From NCBI RefSeq assembly GCF_006575665.1, contig NZ_CP041253.1, positions 4,777,501-4,841,500 on the forward strand: DNA of 64,000 nucleotides, written 5' to 3'. Each line of letters begins with the position of its first letter. Within the stretch, counting starts at the first letter, position 1. The translations under genes and the position numbers were made by a program. The notes under the pieces are model-generated. The model had not been told where the DNA came from and did no database searches. It worked only from the letters and a program-made list of their open reading frames with translations. Positions 9,654 through 19,572 of the stretch are shown one piece after another. This DNA is from Echinicola soli. GTDB taxonomy: Bacteria > Bacteroidota > Bacteroidia > Cytophagales > Cyclobacteriaceae.

Positions 9654-10565
9654 TCACCCCTCCTTATCCTTCATAAAATCATATAATAGTTTACTTATAT
9701 CGGACATCGCTTGGATACCTTCTTCAGGGGCTTTCAGGTTTTTAGAAAGCAGCACTAACACGTATCTTTTCCCAGATGCCAATTCTACTATTCCAGAATC
9801 GTGCCGAACTCCTGTAATGGAACCAGTTTTATGTGCCACTGTGACATCTTCTGGAAGCTGTCCGGGAATAATCTCATTAAAGTGTTGGGCTTTCAACACC
9901 TCGAACATTGCTAAGGAAGCCTCTTTACTCACGGCCTTTCCCTCAGCGATGGCTTCCATGATCAGCATTAGGTCATGTGCCGTCGTGGTATTGCTTAGTC
10001 CCTGTTCGTATGCTTTTAAATCTTCCACTCCCCTTAACACATTTATGTCCTTGGCCCCCAGTGACCGCATGGTCTCTGTGACTTTTTTGGCATCCAGCTT
10101 ATCGATCAGGATATTGGTGGCAAGATTGCTGCTCATCGTAATCATTTCAAAATTGAGCTCGCGATAGGTACTGAATTGTCCTATTTTGCTATAGAGCCCT
10201 TCTTGGCTGTCTACAGAAAGATCCATACGGTATGGACTTCCATCCACAATGCTCTTAAATTCATTGACTATTTTCACAGAATCGTCCAACGAGATCGTTC
10301 CCAAAGCCACTTGCTTGTAGAGTTCGATCATCACTGGAGTCTTCATCGTACTGGCCGCATGAAACGTCTCCTTTTCGTTGATCAAAAGTGTTACTGGATC
10401 AGCTCCCAGCGACCTGAAAGCTACCGCAAAGTCTCCTTCTTCCTTGTTCAGACGTGAGTCAATTGCTTGGTGAAGTTCACTGATGGAATGTTCCTCGGTA
10501 GAACGGGAATGGCAAGCCCCCCCTATTAACAGGATCAAGACCCCAATAAAAATATTATTGTGCAT
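9654..10565 (-). CDS. Class A beta-lactamase-like serine hydrolase, lipoprotein
   Basis: A 303-residue lipoprotein (lipobox GGAC, Cys18). The class A penicillin-recognising motifs are all present: Ser72-x-x-Lys75 (STMK), an SxN motif at Ser145-Ser146-Asn147 and Lys246-Thr247-Gly248 (KTG). The fold is that of class A beta-lactamases and related serine hydrolases. The lipid anchor and lack of a linked regulator leave open whether it confers resistance or acts on another amide or ester. It ends close to a divergent gap and lies 54 bases downstream of an ECF sigma gene on the same strand, so cotranscription is possible. Confidence 0.85.
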   Translation of the reverse strand: MHNNIFIGVLILLIGGACHSRSTEEHSISELHQAIDSRLNKEEGDFAVAFRSLGADPVTLLINEKETFHAASTMKTPVMIELYKQVALGTISLDDSVKIVNEFKSIVDGSPYRMDLSVDSQEGLYSKIGQFSTYRELNFEMITMSSNLATNILIDKLDAKKVTETMRSLGAKDINVLRGVEDLKAYEQGLSNTTTAHDLMLIMEAIAEGKAVSKEASLAMFEVLKAQHFNEIIPGQLPEDVTVAHKTGSITGVRHDSGIVELASGKRYVLVLLSKNLKAPEEGIQAMSDISKLLYDFMKDKEG

Positions 10566-10619
10566 GGCTAAATAGGTTAAGCGATAAATAGTAGAACCCT
10601 GCCAAGATCAGGATTCCTC

Positions 10620-11231
10620 CTAACTAATCAAACCCAAAACCACTAAAATAAGACCAAGTGAAACTTCTTGGGTACTTTCCACCTGTTTTCTCAGTGATTT
10701 GGTAGCCCTGTAAATTTGGTTTTCGACCGTTCTTACTGAAAGATTGAGTTGGGCAGCTATTTCCTCGGCTGTCATATGATTGACAGTCTTCAGCATAAAA
10801 ACCTCCCGTTGCTTTACCGGCAAAGTATCGATGGCCTTGGTCGCAAATTCATGTAAGTCCTGATAGATCACCGTATCCTCGGTCACGTTAGAAAAATCTT
10901 TGCTCATAGGGATCGCATATTGCTGATAGGCAATAAAACGTGCCTTTTTTTGACATCGCTTGATCACCAGGCTCCGGACAATCGAAAAAATATAGGCGTT
11001 GATGGACAGGTCTGATCTTAGATCGTTCCGCTTCTTCCAAAGATACAAAAACACATCTTGGACTACCTCTTCAGCATCATGATGGGATAATTCCATCTTT
11101 TTGCTGACGTGATAAATCTTGGAAGCATATCGTTCATAGAGGTGATAATAGGCTATTTCATCACCTTCCTTGATCTTTTCCACTAGGTAAGCGTCTGTAA
11201 TTTCGAGGGTTATCGGGTCATTCATGGTCAT
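10620..11231 (-). CDS. ECF RNA polymerase sigma-70 factor
   Basis: A 203-residue ECF sigma factor. Region 2 (about 20-90; DAEEVVQDVFLYLWKKR) and region 4 (about 130-185; LPVKQREVFMLKTV then a helix-turn-helix MTAEEIAAQLNLSVRTVENQ) are clear. It ends in a short hydrophobic tail (GLILVVLGLIS) of a kind seen in Bacteroidetes ECF factors paired with FecR. No FecR is adjacent. The nearest one on this strand is the orphan FecR of the mannan locus at 27110, which makes this a possible but unproven partner. A second in-frame ATG lies two codons in. Confidence 0.92.
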   Translation of the reverse strand: MTMNDPITLEITDAYLVEKIKEGDEIAYYHLYERYASKIYHVSKKMELSHHDAEEVVQDVFLYLWKKRNDLRSDLSINAYIFSIVRSLVIKRCQKKARFIAYQQYAIPMSKDFSNVTEDTVIYQDLHEFATKAIDTLPVKQREVFMLKTVNHMTAEEIAAQLNLSVRTVENQIYRATKSLRKQVESTQEVSLGLILVVLGLIS

Positions 11232-11449
11232 CTCAAAAACTAATAAATAAACTAAATCGGTTTAGCTATTTACTCAATAAAAAAGGCTTTATAGCCTCCT
11301 TTATTTAAAAGAACATAAATGCTTTAAGAAAAGCAAGAAAACAGCTTAATAATTACCTCAGAAAAAGTTTTTTCGAAATTTTATATCAACCCGTTTTCAA
11401 TAAATATGTAATTCATTCTACTCTTCTTGCATCCCCTCCCTTTGTATGG

Positions 11450-14131
11450 TTACTTGATTTCCCATTTATAAGTCCCGGCCACGATCCGGTAGGCCGTCTT
11501 ACCAGGGGCCGTTATTTCATGCAATACTTCAGGAATATCCTTTCCGCTAATTTCACATTCTTCCGGCAAAATCAATGTAGCCGTGGAGTTAGCAGGGATT
11601 TTCACATGATAATGGACACGCCCGTTTTGTGTCCGCTTCCATGATGAAATGATTTGACCATACGGACTTTTATGGCTTGCCTCAAAATGGTCCAGTCCTT
11701 CTACGAAATGAGGTTCCAAGCGTATGTTTTTAAATCCAGGCTGCTCAATATCAGGCTTGATACCGCCCAATGCCTTATAAATCCATGCTCCCACTTCACC
11801 AAACATGATGTGGTTCATGGAAATATCGCTTTCTGCATCGATCATCCAATTTTCATACAGGGTCGTGGCACCATTGACAATCCACCATCCCCATGAAGGG
11901 TAAGTTTCCTGCGCCGCTACCTTATAAGCGATATCAGGATAGCCATTTTCACTCAGCGCATTGAGGATCGCCTTGGTGCCTAGCAAGCCTACATCCAGGT
12001 GAAAGTCGTCTTTTTCTACCCTTTTGGCGAGGTTTTCAGCCACTTTCTCTCTCAGGTCATCTGGTACGATGTCCCATTGCAGTGCGACACTCATTTCTGT
12101 CTGAATACCACTTCCGTAAATGCCGGCTTCCCTGTCCAAGTATTTTTCATTGATGGCATGTTGGATCTTTTTGGCGAGTGCATCGTATTTTTCAGCATCT
12201 GCTTCATGGCCAAGTAGCTTCCCCGTTTTGGCCAAAATCCTCGCATCGGTCAGGTAATAAGCGGAAGAAGTATATTCCACTGGTGACTTGGACTTTACAG
12301 GCACCCAATCCCCCAGTCCCCAAGATGTCAAACCGTTAGGGCTGATCGCTGTGATATGGTCCACATACCGCTTCATGGCATCATAATTTTCCTCTAAAAT
12401 GCGGGTATCCCCATAAAACAGGTAAACATTCCATGGAATCAAACAAATCGTGCTTGTCCAATCAGGCCCATTTCCCCATTCATACCCCCATCCTGAAGTG
12501 GGAATAATGGATGGCAGTACCCCATTTGGCTGCTGCTCATCACGGTGATCATCAAGCCATTTTTCATAAACCTTGATCCCATCAAAGGAGTACAATCCCG
12601 TTTCAATGGCAATGTGCGCATCTCCCGTCCAGCCGTTCTTTTCACGCTGTGGACAGTCTGTGGGATAGCCAAAAAGATTGGACAGGTAGGCATTGTTGGT
12701 GGCCCACCATATCCCGTCCAATGTTTTATTAGCGGATGCAATTTTCCCTGCTTCAGGCACATCACTGTGCATAAAATAACCTGTCAAGCTCTCCCTGGTA
12801 AGGTTGATAGGTCGATCAGCGGTGACTTCCACGTATTGAAAGCCTTTATAATTGAACCGTGCTTTAAATGATTCTTCCCCTGCTCCTTTTAGGATATAAA
12901 TATCCGTCTGGAAAGGGTCACTGTCATCGGTGGGCCGATAGTGCACATCGATATTGGACATGTCCACTCGGCCATTATCATAAAGCCGTTCACCGTGCTT
13001 TAACCTCAATGTAGTCCCCTCCTCTCCTTTTACATTGATCTCACTGACCCCGGCAATGTTTCTACCCAAGTCAAATACATAGGTCGAATCGTTGATTTTT
13101 CTCACCGTCTTGGCCGGAATGGTCTCATTGTATCGGATGGGCGGCATGACCTGTGCAGAAATTTCCTTTGCGGGTGCCGAACGATAAATGACTTCTTTCC
13201 ACTCCTGGTCATCAAAACCCGGCTTATCCCAGCCCGGCTGTTCCATCCGGGCATCATAGTGCTCTGCGGTATAAATGCTATTGAAAACGACAGGGCTATA
13301 GGCTGTCTTCCAGCCCTTTTCCGTACGGATGGTTTCTTCCGTTCCATCTTCATAGGTAATCTTCAAGTCCATACAGAAAGTGGGGCGGTCTCTCCATGGC
13401 GCATTATGAAAATCCCAAACAGCCATAGACTGGTGGTTGTACCAGCCATTTCCCAGGAGGACTCCAATGGCATTTGCCCCATCTTGGAGTATAGCTGTGA
13501 GATCATGGGTCACATACAGCAATCTTCGATCAAATCTCGTATATGCTGGATCCAACTGATGATTCCCTATTCTTTTACCATTAACATGCAATTCAAACAG
13601 CCCTCCTACAGCAATGTAGGCCCTGGCTTTCTTAATGGGCTTGGAAGTGACAAATTCCTTCCGAAAGTATGGCGCAGGCTTTACTTCTTGGCCTTGGCCA
13701 TCACTGATCCAGGCTCCTTGCCAATTGGCATCATCCATCATGCCCATTTCGAAAATGGCCTTGGAGGAAATTCCCCGCGAATTCCCCTCTTTGTCCCATA
13801 CTTCCACCGTCCAAAAATACATGGTAAATGGCGTCAATTTTTCACCTGCATAAGTCACCAGTTGCGCATCATCCATTATCTTACCGCTATCCCAAACGGT
13901 TTCCGATCCATTTCCCAAAACTTGCCTATCCTTCATCACCCGAATGCGGTATGCACTTTGGGCAGCTCCTTGCCTGGCATCATCCATTTGCCAAGTCAAT
14001 CGCGGATGCGAAGTATCCAATCCAAGCGGATCCACCATGTATTCCGTTTTGAGTGACTTTTGTGAATATGTAAGGCCAAAGGTCAATAGCAACAAAAAAA
14101 TGGTAAGGGTAGCTTTAGGCAATATCTTCAT
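11450..14131 (-). CDS. GH78 alpha-L-rhamnosidase
   Basis: An 893-residue secreted enzyme. A signal peptide (1-23, cut before the Gln in TYSQ) precedes an N-terminal Ig-like domain, a rhamnosidase N-terminal beta domain with lectin-like fold (about 150-330), the (alpha/alpha)6-barrel catalytic domain and a C-terminal beta-sandwich. The GH78 signature DCPQREKNGWTGD lies near residue 490-503 and carries the general-acid region. It removes terminal alpha-L-rhamnose from glycans or glycosides. It is the last glycan gene of the minus-strand series after the ROK gene, but a 215-base gap with repeat remnants separates it, so it may be its own unit. Confidence 0.93.
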   Translation of the reverse strand: MKILPKATLTIFLLLLTFGLTYSQKSLKTEYMVDPLGLDTSHPRLTWQMDDARQGAAQSAYRIRVMKDRQVLGNGSETVWDSGKIMDDAQLVTYAGEKLTPFTMYFWTVEVWDKEGNSRGISSKAIFEMGMMDDANWQGAWISDGQGQEVKPAPYFRKEFVTSKPIKKARAYIAVGGLFELHVNGKRIGNHQLDPAYTRFDRRLLYVTHDLTAILQDGANAIGVLLGNGWYNHQSMAVWDFHNAPWRDRPTFCMDLKITYEDGTEETIRTEKGWKTAYSPVVFNSIYTAEHYDARMEQPGWDKPGFDDQEWKEVIYRSAPAKEISAQVMPPIRYNETIPAKTVRKINDSTYVFDLGRNIAGVSEINVKGEEGTTLRLKHGERLYDNGRVDMSNIDVHYRPTDDSDPFQTDIYILKGAGEESFKARFNYKGFQYVEVTADRPINLTRESLTGYFMHSDVPEAGKIASANKTLDGIWWATNNAYLSNLFGYPTDCPQREKNGWTGDAHIAIETGLYSFDGIKVYEKWLDDHRDEQQPNGVLPSIIPTSGWGYEWGNGPDWTSTICLIPWNVYLFYGDTRILEENYDAMKRYVDHITAISPNGLTSWGLGDWVPVKSKSPVEYTSSAYYLTDARILAKTGKLLGHEADAEKYDALAKKIQHAINEKYLDREAGIYGSGIQTEMSVALQWDIVPDDLREKVAENLAKRVEKDDFHLDVGLLGTKAILNALSENGYPDIAYKVAAQETYPSWGWWIVNGATTLYENWMIDAESDISMNHIMFGEVGAWIYKALGGIKPDIEQPGFKNIRLEPHFVEGLDHFEASHKSPYGQIISSWKRTQNGRVHYHVKIPANSTATLILPEECEISGKDIPEVLHEITAPGKTAYRIVAGTYKWEIK

Positions 14132-14346
14132 GGTTTATGGGCTGAAATATTGGAAATTTTTAAAATTGGAAGATTGCAAAATTGGATAATTGGTCTTACG
14201 GTATCACCCTAACAGTTGTAACAGTCTCGTCTAAAGAGAAGGAGATTGCTTCACTCCGTTCTGCGATCGCAATAGCCTGCCCCGATACGTTCGGGGACGT
14301 TATTCTCGTGTTTCAATACTCGTATCTCACTACTTGATACTAATTA
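14132..14346. repeat. Intergenic repeat remnants (TTGGAA phrases and CGTCATTGCGA-type fragment)
   Basis: Around 14149-14190 is a run of AAATTGGAAGATT-like phrases. Around 14240-14275 is a fragment (GAGATTGCTTCACTCCGTT and following) that matches the inner part of the 108-bp inverted-repeat element at 48781 and 59137. A small hairpin CCCCGATACGTTCGGGG lies at about 14281. This looks like a decayed copy of the same dispersed element. Confidence 0.5.
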
Positions 14347-15225
14347 TCACCCTTCGTACCAGCAGCTCGCCGCCCCGATCAGGGCAGACTCCTCTCCCAG
14401 GATACTTTTTTTAATAGGAACATTTTGTAAGAATTGAGACAATACCTTCTTGGTTTCCGGTAAAAACAATGCTGAGGAGTGTGCTATGCTTCCTCCTAAG
14501 ACAATGATCTCAGCATTTTCCTCACTTGCAAATTTCGCCAAGAACTTACCTAAGTTATTGCCAAATTCCTTAAAGATCGCCTGCACCCAACTTTTCTCCT
14601 TCATCTCTACCAACTCCCTAACCCCACTGAGCTCCCTGCCCGTCATTTCTTGGTACTTTTTGGCAAACCACCTCGTCGAAAAATATTCCTCTGCTATGCT
14701 ATCGCCAAACTCCTCTCCCCAACGGGCAGCATCATGAGCTTCTGTACCGTGGTAATAAGCCGTACCTGCTCCTGTACCCAGCGTCATTCCAATGGCCCTT
14801 TTATATCCTTTTGCGATACCGGCAAAAATCTCTCCTTGCAAAAAACAGGCAGCATCATTCTTAAACCGGACTTGAGAATTGGCTATTCCCAATTTTTTGG
14901 CCAGTAGGTCCTTTACATTTTTCCGGTACAGCGACTCATATTTATCCTGGGTACTGTCGATAAAACTAATGCCCGCATCATAGTCAAATGGCCCGGGCAT
15001 CGCTATGCCAATATGGATATTGGACAAAACCTCCTTTCCACAGAGTGGCTCAATGGCTCCTGCCCAAGCATCCAAAATTTCAGCTGTGCTACCTTTGGAA
15101 TCTACCGGGTGGCGCTCAAGGCGCTCCTTGTCAATGGTACGGCCCACCAAATCCACCACACCAACGGTAATGTGCGAACCTCCTACGTCCACTCCTAAAA
15201 CATGTGATGTTTCCTTCTTGCTCAT
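14347..15225 (-). CDS. ROK family sugar kinase
   Basis: A 292-residue ROK protein. The ATP phosphate-binding motif VLGVDVGGSHITVGVVD opens it (10-26), GMTLGTGAGTA is the sugar/adenosine region and VLGGSIA follows near 247. I do not see the usual ROK zinc motif CxCGxxGCxE, so it is a variant without the Cys cluster. With no helix-turn-helix domain it is a kinase, not a NagC-type repressor. It starts 6 bases after the GH92 mannosidase gene, so in context it probably phosphorylates mannose (or glucose) released by the mannan enzymes; the exact sugar is inference. Confidence 0.87.
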   Translation of the reverse strand: MSKKETSHVLGVDVGGSHITVGVVDLVGRTIDKERLERHPVDSKGSTAEILDAWAGAIEPLCGKEVLSNIHIGIAMPGPFDYDAGISFIDSTQDKYESLYRKNVKDLLAKKLGIANSQVRFKNDAACFLQGEIFAGIAKGYKRAIGMTLGTGAGTAYYHGTEAHDAARWGEEFGDSIAEEYFSTRWFAKKYQEMTGRELSGVRELVEMKEKSWVQAIFKEFGNNLGKFLAKFASEENAEIIVLGGSIAHSSALFLPETKKVLSQFLQNVPIKKSILGEESALIGAASCWYEG

Positions 15226-15231
15226 GTCTCT

Positions 15232-17394
15232 TTATTCAGTGGTCAATATAACCGTTCCACCTTTTTCCAACACATTATGAGGAATAAAATAACCATCTAT
15301 TTTCTTTCCATCCACTTCAATTCCCTTTAAACTTCTTCCTCCTGAGGGATTGTTGATCACTACAGATTTTCCTGAAGGCATGGTCCACTCCACTTCGTCA
15401 AATACCGGAACGGTGACCAAATACTCAGGATCAGCCGGACTGAGCGGATAAAGCCCCATGGCGCTCCAAGTGTACCAAGAGGACATTTCCCCAGCATCAT
15501 CCATACCGGAAAGTGCCAGTCCATGTTCACCAATACCATAATAATCGGCCAATAACTTATCGATTACCGCTTGGGATTTTTCAGGCTTATTGACAAAATA
15601 GTACGAAAATGGCGCTTCATGGTCAGGCTGGTTGCCGTGACAGTATTGTCCCATAAATCCACTGACATTGCGGGCGATGTACTCAGGATTCCAAGGTTTG
15701 GTAAACAGGGTATCCAGTTTCTTTTCAAACTGCTCAGCTCCACCGTATAGCTCCACCAGTCCTGGCATGTCATGAGGTACGTAGAAGGACAACTGCCACG
15801 CATTGGCTTCACGGTACATGTACTCGTAGTAAGGGTATTCTGGGTTAAATGGGCTGATCCAGTCTCCATTTTCCAGCCTTCCACGCATAAAATTCACCGA
15901 CCGATCAAATACGTTTCGGTAATTCTGGCCACGTTTGATCAGGTCTTGGTAATGCTCCTCATCTCCCATGATCTTGGCAAACTGCGCAAGAGAATAATCA
16001 TCGTAGGCAAATTCCAAGGTCTTGGAAACACCTGCTTTAGCGCTGGTTTCTACATGGGGATTTTCCACATCAGGGTCTGAAATATAGCCTTTTTCGATGT
16101 ATTCTTTGATATGTGGACGGGTTCCCCCCTCTTTATAAGCATTGTTAAGCAGGTATTCATAAGCCTTTTCTACCTCAAAATCCGTAATTCCCCTGCGATA
16201 GGCTCCAGTGATGAACGGTGCCGCATGATCACCGTGAAAAAATGTAGGGATAAAACCACTGTGACTACCTTTCTCGACCAGCGACTGGATCACATCTGCA
16301 GTCACCTCTGGCTGCATAATGCTCAGCAATACCACTTTGTTTCGGTAAGTGTCCCAGAGGGATGGCAAGGTATAATAGCGAAACTCCTCTGTTCTGGTTT
16401 TTCCTCGCTCGTCCACAAACTGGCCATTCACATCGCTTCTAAGTGCTGGCCACTGAAAAGAGCGATAGAGGGAAGTGTAAAACATTGTTTTTTCCTTTTC
16501 ACTTCCACCTTTTACCTTAATATGACCCAGGAGTTTATCCCAGGTTTTTTCTGCTGCCCGATGAACTTCTTCAAAGGATTTATCGCCCACTTCTTGCTTC
16601 AGGTTTTCTTTGGCATTGGCCTCACTGACGTAAGAAAGCCCTATTTTAAGCAATACGGGAGCATCGTTTCCATTGGCCAAGGCTATTTTGGCATAACCAT
16701 CCTTACTGCCTTCCTGAGTCACCTCCATGGTCTCCACATCTTGGCTCAGTTCTACATAAAAGTGAACCTTGTCACGGCCTACCCGCTGAAATCCCTGCAG
16801 GGTGTTTGCAGTAGGATTGGATATTTCCCAATCGGACACACCATTATTGGCCTTTGCCAAATCAAATAGGATTGTACGTTCTTGGTTGTTTTCAAAAGTA
16901 TATTCGTGCACTCCAGCCCGCAATGTACTGGTCAATCTCACCTGAACCTTGTAATCTTCCAGATAAACTTCATAGTAGCCCGGTGAAGCCGATTCTTTTT
17001 CATGGCTAAAAGTGGACTTGAAAGGTGCCCCGGCATCAGGGCTGATGGGCATAATGGGGATGTTGCAGAGGTTCCAGTGTCCCTTGTTGGTGTGGGTAAA
17101 TCCAATGATCTCGGTATCCTCATATTCATAGCCAGCCCCAGACCCAAATTGTGTGATTGGACTCAGCTGCACCATGGCATTGGGAAGTGATGATCCAGGG
17201 TAGGTCAAGCCCGCCCAGACCCTCCATCCTTCAGGGGGTGTGTAGCCAATTTGGGCTGGATCTGTCAAAGGGGCCGTGCCAATAAATGGATTGACATAGC
17301 GCGAAAATCCCACTTCCTCTTTCGATACAAAGGCGCAGCCCATCAGCTGAAGGGCCAACATGATCAGCATACTAAAGCTCAAAGAACGGTTCAT
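15232..17394 (-). CDS. GH92 alpha-mannosidase, lipoprotein
   Basis: A 720-residue lipoprotein (lipobox LMGC, Cys20). The N-terminal beta domain opens with FSRYVNPFIGT, the family hallmark, and the C-terminal (alpha/alpha)6 domain carries GFIPTFFHGDHAAPF, GNQPDHEAPFSYYF and SGMDDAGEMSSWYTWSAMG, which hold the calcium and catalytic acid/base residues of GH92. These enzymes are calcium-dependent exo-mannosidases that remove alpha-1,2-, 1,3- or 1,4-linked mannose with inversion. It is followed after 6 bases by the ROK kinase gene and preceded, 150 bases away, by GH125, fitting side-chain trimming of alpha-mannan. Confidence 0.95.
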   Translation of the reverse strand: MNRSLSFSMLIMLALQLMGCAFVSKEEVGFSRYVNPFIGTAPLTDPAQIGYTPPEGWRVWAGLTYPGSSLPNAMVQLSPITQFGSGAGYEYEDTEIIGFTHTNKGHWNLCNIPIMPISPDAGAPFKSTFSHEKESASPGYYEVYLEDYKVQVRLTSTLRAGVHEYTFENNQERTILFDLAKANNGVSDWEISNPTANTLQGFQRVGRDKVHFYVELSQDVETMEVTQEGSKDGYAKIALANGNDAPVLLKIGLSYVSEANAKENLKQEVGDKSFEEVHRAAEKTWDKLLGHIKVKGGSEKEKTMFYTSLYRSFQWPALRSDVNGQFVDERGKTRTEEFRYYTLPSLWDTYRNKVVLLSIMQPEVTADVIQSLVEKGSHSGFIPTFFHGDHAAPFITGAYRRGITDFEVEKAYEYLLNNAYKEGGTRPHIKEYIEKGYISDPDVENPHVETSAKAGVSKTLEFAYDDYSLAQFAKIMGDEEHYQDLIKRGQNYRNVFDRSVNFMRGRLENGDWISPFNPEYPYYEYMYREANAWQLSFYVPHDMPGLVELYGGAEQFEKKLDTLFTKPWNPEYIARNVSGFMGQYCHGNQPDHEAPFSYYFVNKPEKSQAVIDKLLADYYGIGEHGLALSGMDDAGEMSSWYTWSAMGLYPLSPADPEYLVTVPVFDEVEWTMPSGKSVVINNPSGGRSLKGIEVDGKKIDGYFIPHNVLEKGGTVILTTE

Positions 17395-17544
17395 AGGTCA
17401 GGTTATTTCAATAGGTATAATAGGTTCCTAGTAATGAATAGTAAAGTACAAAGACAGCTGGATGAGCTGAACAATCTGGTTCCTCGCAGCGATCCAGAAA
17501 CTTATTGCCTCCAAGGCACTGCGAGAAACCCTTTTTGCGTTTCA

Positions 17545-18963
17545 TTATGTCAGCAAATGCGGCTTTTCTTTGTACAAGGTATAAATCAGTTCTCCAAATA
17601 GCGTGTTTGCCCAAGCAAACCAGCTTCTGGTGAAATTATCTGGATCATCCTTATGAAATCCTTCATGCATAAATCCAGTGCCTGCGTGTGTGGATTTCAA
17701 CCATTCCAAACATTGCTTGATCTCTGCATCATCGGTAGCGGTCATGGCTTGCAAGGTGATGCTCATATGCCAGATATAGTCCATGCCCACATGAGGACCG
17801 CCGATTCCTTTGGCCGCTTTTCCTGAGAAGAAATAGGGATTATCCTCGCTCAGCACGAAATTCCTGGTGTTTTGGTAGATTGGATCGTCAATATCCAAAC
17901 TCCCCAAATACCCCATGCTCAGCAATGATGGCACATTAGAGTCATCCATGAAAAGCTGGTTACCATAACCGTCCACTTCAAAAGCATAGATTTTCCCATA
18001 GTCCAAATGCTCGGCAACCGCATATTTATGGAGTGCTTTCTCCACCTCATTGGCCAGGTCTTCACATTCCTTGGCTGAAATAGCATCATTTTTCACCTCC
18101 TTATAAATCGCCGCAAGCTGCCTCAAAGACTGCACGGCAAACAAATTGGAAGGTACCAAGAATGGAAAAATGGTAGCATCGTCCGATGGCCTGAAAGCAG
18201 AACAGATCAAACCAACTGGTTTCACAGGATTGCCATATCCATCTCCGGACAGTGTGTCTGTTGCCCTTGGGGTAGTCCTTTGGAAATGGTAGGGGCCTTT
18301 ATCTTCTTTTCGCTGCTGCTCTTTGAACGTTTTCACGACCAGCTTCATGGCTTTTTCCCAGCGGTCATCAAAGATACCGGCGTCGCCTGTCTCTTTCCAG
18401 TAGCCATTGGCCAAGCGGACAGCATAGCACAGGGAATCGATCTCCCACTTCCGTTCGTGAAGCTCGGGCTTCATGTCCGTATGATCACTTTCCCATTCAC
18501 TTCCCGTAGGGCCATTGTTAAAGGCATTGGCATATGGATCGATGATGATGCTCTCATTATGGCGATTGATTACCCCTTGAATAAGCCTCTTCAGCTTTTT
18601 ATCCTCGTTCACCAAGGTCACATAGGGCCAAACCTGCGCGGAAGAATCACGCAGCCACATGGCATGGATGTCTCCAGTGATGACAAAGGTATCTGGCTCG
18701 CCATTTTCCTCGGAATACTCCACTGTCGTATCCAAGGTATTTGGAAAGCAGTTTTCAAAAAGCCAGGCCAATTCCTTGTCCTTAAGGTTCTTCTTTATTT
18801 CATCAATGGTGTTTTCAACTGCCTTACTGGTAAAGTTTCGTTGGGCTCTTGGTGGACGGTTGGTCTCCTTCCAGGCAAGTCCCGCAGCCATGGATGCTCC
18901 AGGCCCCATGGCCAATCCAAATGACGCCGCAGCACTGGTTTTGATAAAATCCCTTCTGATCAT
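17545..18963 (-). CDS. GH125 exo-alpha-1,6-mannosidase, Tat-exported
   Basis: A 472-residue enzyme with a twin-arginine signal (MIRRDFIKTSAAASFG) at its start. The single GH125 (alpha/alpha)6 domain contains GDIHAMWLRDSSAQVWPYV near 95-113, the strongest family signature, and FMHEGFHKDDPDNFTRSWFA near the C-terminus. GH125 is a metal-independent inverting exo-alpha-1,6-mannosidase that degrades the mannan backbone. It lies between GH76 and GH92 on the same strand. The 609 bases upstream of it hold a large hairpin and probably its own promoter. Confidence 0.94.
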   Translation of the reverse strand: MIRRDFIKTSAAASFGLAMGPGASMAAGLAWKETNRPPRAQRNFTSKAVENTIDEIKKNLKDKELAWLFENCFPNTLDTTVEYSEENGEPDTFVITGDIHAMWLRDSSAQVWPYVTLVNEDKKLKRLIQGVINRHNESIIIDPYANAFNNGPTGSEWESDHTDMKPELHERKWEIDSLCYAVRLANGYWKETGDAGIFDDRWEKAMKLVVKTFKEQQRKEDKGPYHFQRTTPRATDTLSGDGYGNPVKPVGLICSAFRPSDDATIFPFLVPSNLFAVQSLRQLAAIYKEVKNDAISAKECEDLANEVEKALHKYAVAEHLDYGKIYAFEVDGYGNQLFMDDSNVPSLLSMGYLGSLDIDDPIYQNTRNFVLSEDNPYFFSGKAAKGIGGPHVGMDYIWHMSITLQAMTATDDAEIKQCLEWLKSTHAGTGFMHEGFHKDDPDNFTRSWFAWANTLFGELIYTLYKEKPHLLT

Positions 18964-19572
18964 GTCTTAAATTATATTTTGCGATCCAATACAACCGGGA
19001 GGATCACTTTTTATGAGGTTATTAATTGAATTTTCACGTAAATTAATCGATTTAGCGTTACCAAACAAAGAATTTTATGTGAAGACCAATGAGAATAGTA
19101 AGTTTGGCATTTCTTGATCATTTTTTCTGATTGTGTACTGCCCGATTAAAGTTGACCGGATTAATTATTAGATTTCATTGTCAAACATTATAATAACCGG
19201 TTCTTTCCCTGGTTAAAAGTTTGGGCCAATTCCTCTCAAACCTTCCCAAGCTTTTGCCCATTATTGGTTATGACGGGGGCTGTGCCCAGACAGGGGGACT
19301 CAATATTTCTTAGTACCGGGGCAGAGAACCGGCACAACAGCGCCTTAGCGTTGTCCCGCGTCAGAGACGGCGGGACAACGCTAAGACTGAGTCTCCCGCG
19401 ACTCAACCTTATATTTTTGCTATCTGCACTTTTACTTTTGTCTTCTCCCTTTTCTCCAATCTACCCACCTAACCTCCCTCCCCTGCAAGGGAAAGGACAA
19501 TTGTCTTGAGTCTCAAATCTCACTACTCAGGTCTCAATACTCATTACTTGATACTTCATACCTCGTCCACCC
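18964..19572. other. Intergenic region between GH76 and GH125 with large palindrome
   Basis: 609 bases without a gene. It contains the promoter-proximal region of GH125 (AT-rich, 18970-19200) and the 42-base palindrome at 19344-19385 listed separately. The AT/CT-rich part at 19430-19560 shows only low-complexity sequence. Confidence 0.45.
19344..19385. repeat. 16-bp perfect inverted repeat (hairpin)
   Basis: The left arm CTTAGCGTTGTCCCGC (19344-19359) pairs perfectly with 19370-19385; the 10-base loop GTCAGAGACG is itself partly self-complementary. The element is GC-rich compared with its surroundings and has no T-tract, so it is more like a dispersed palindromic repeat than a simple terminator. 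It separates GH76 from GH125. Confidence 0.7.

Noticed and set aside
13259..14056. 265-codon plus-strand open frame opposite the rhamnosidase gene
   Set aside because: It is antisense to a complete GH78 gene with clear family motifs; composition is that of a shadow frame, with no start context.
15225..15232. Possible GH92-ROK fusion
   Set aside because: A stop codon, 6-base gap and separate ATG divide the genes; both have full-length domains.
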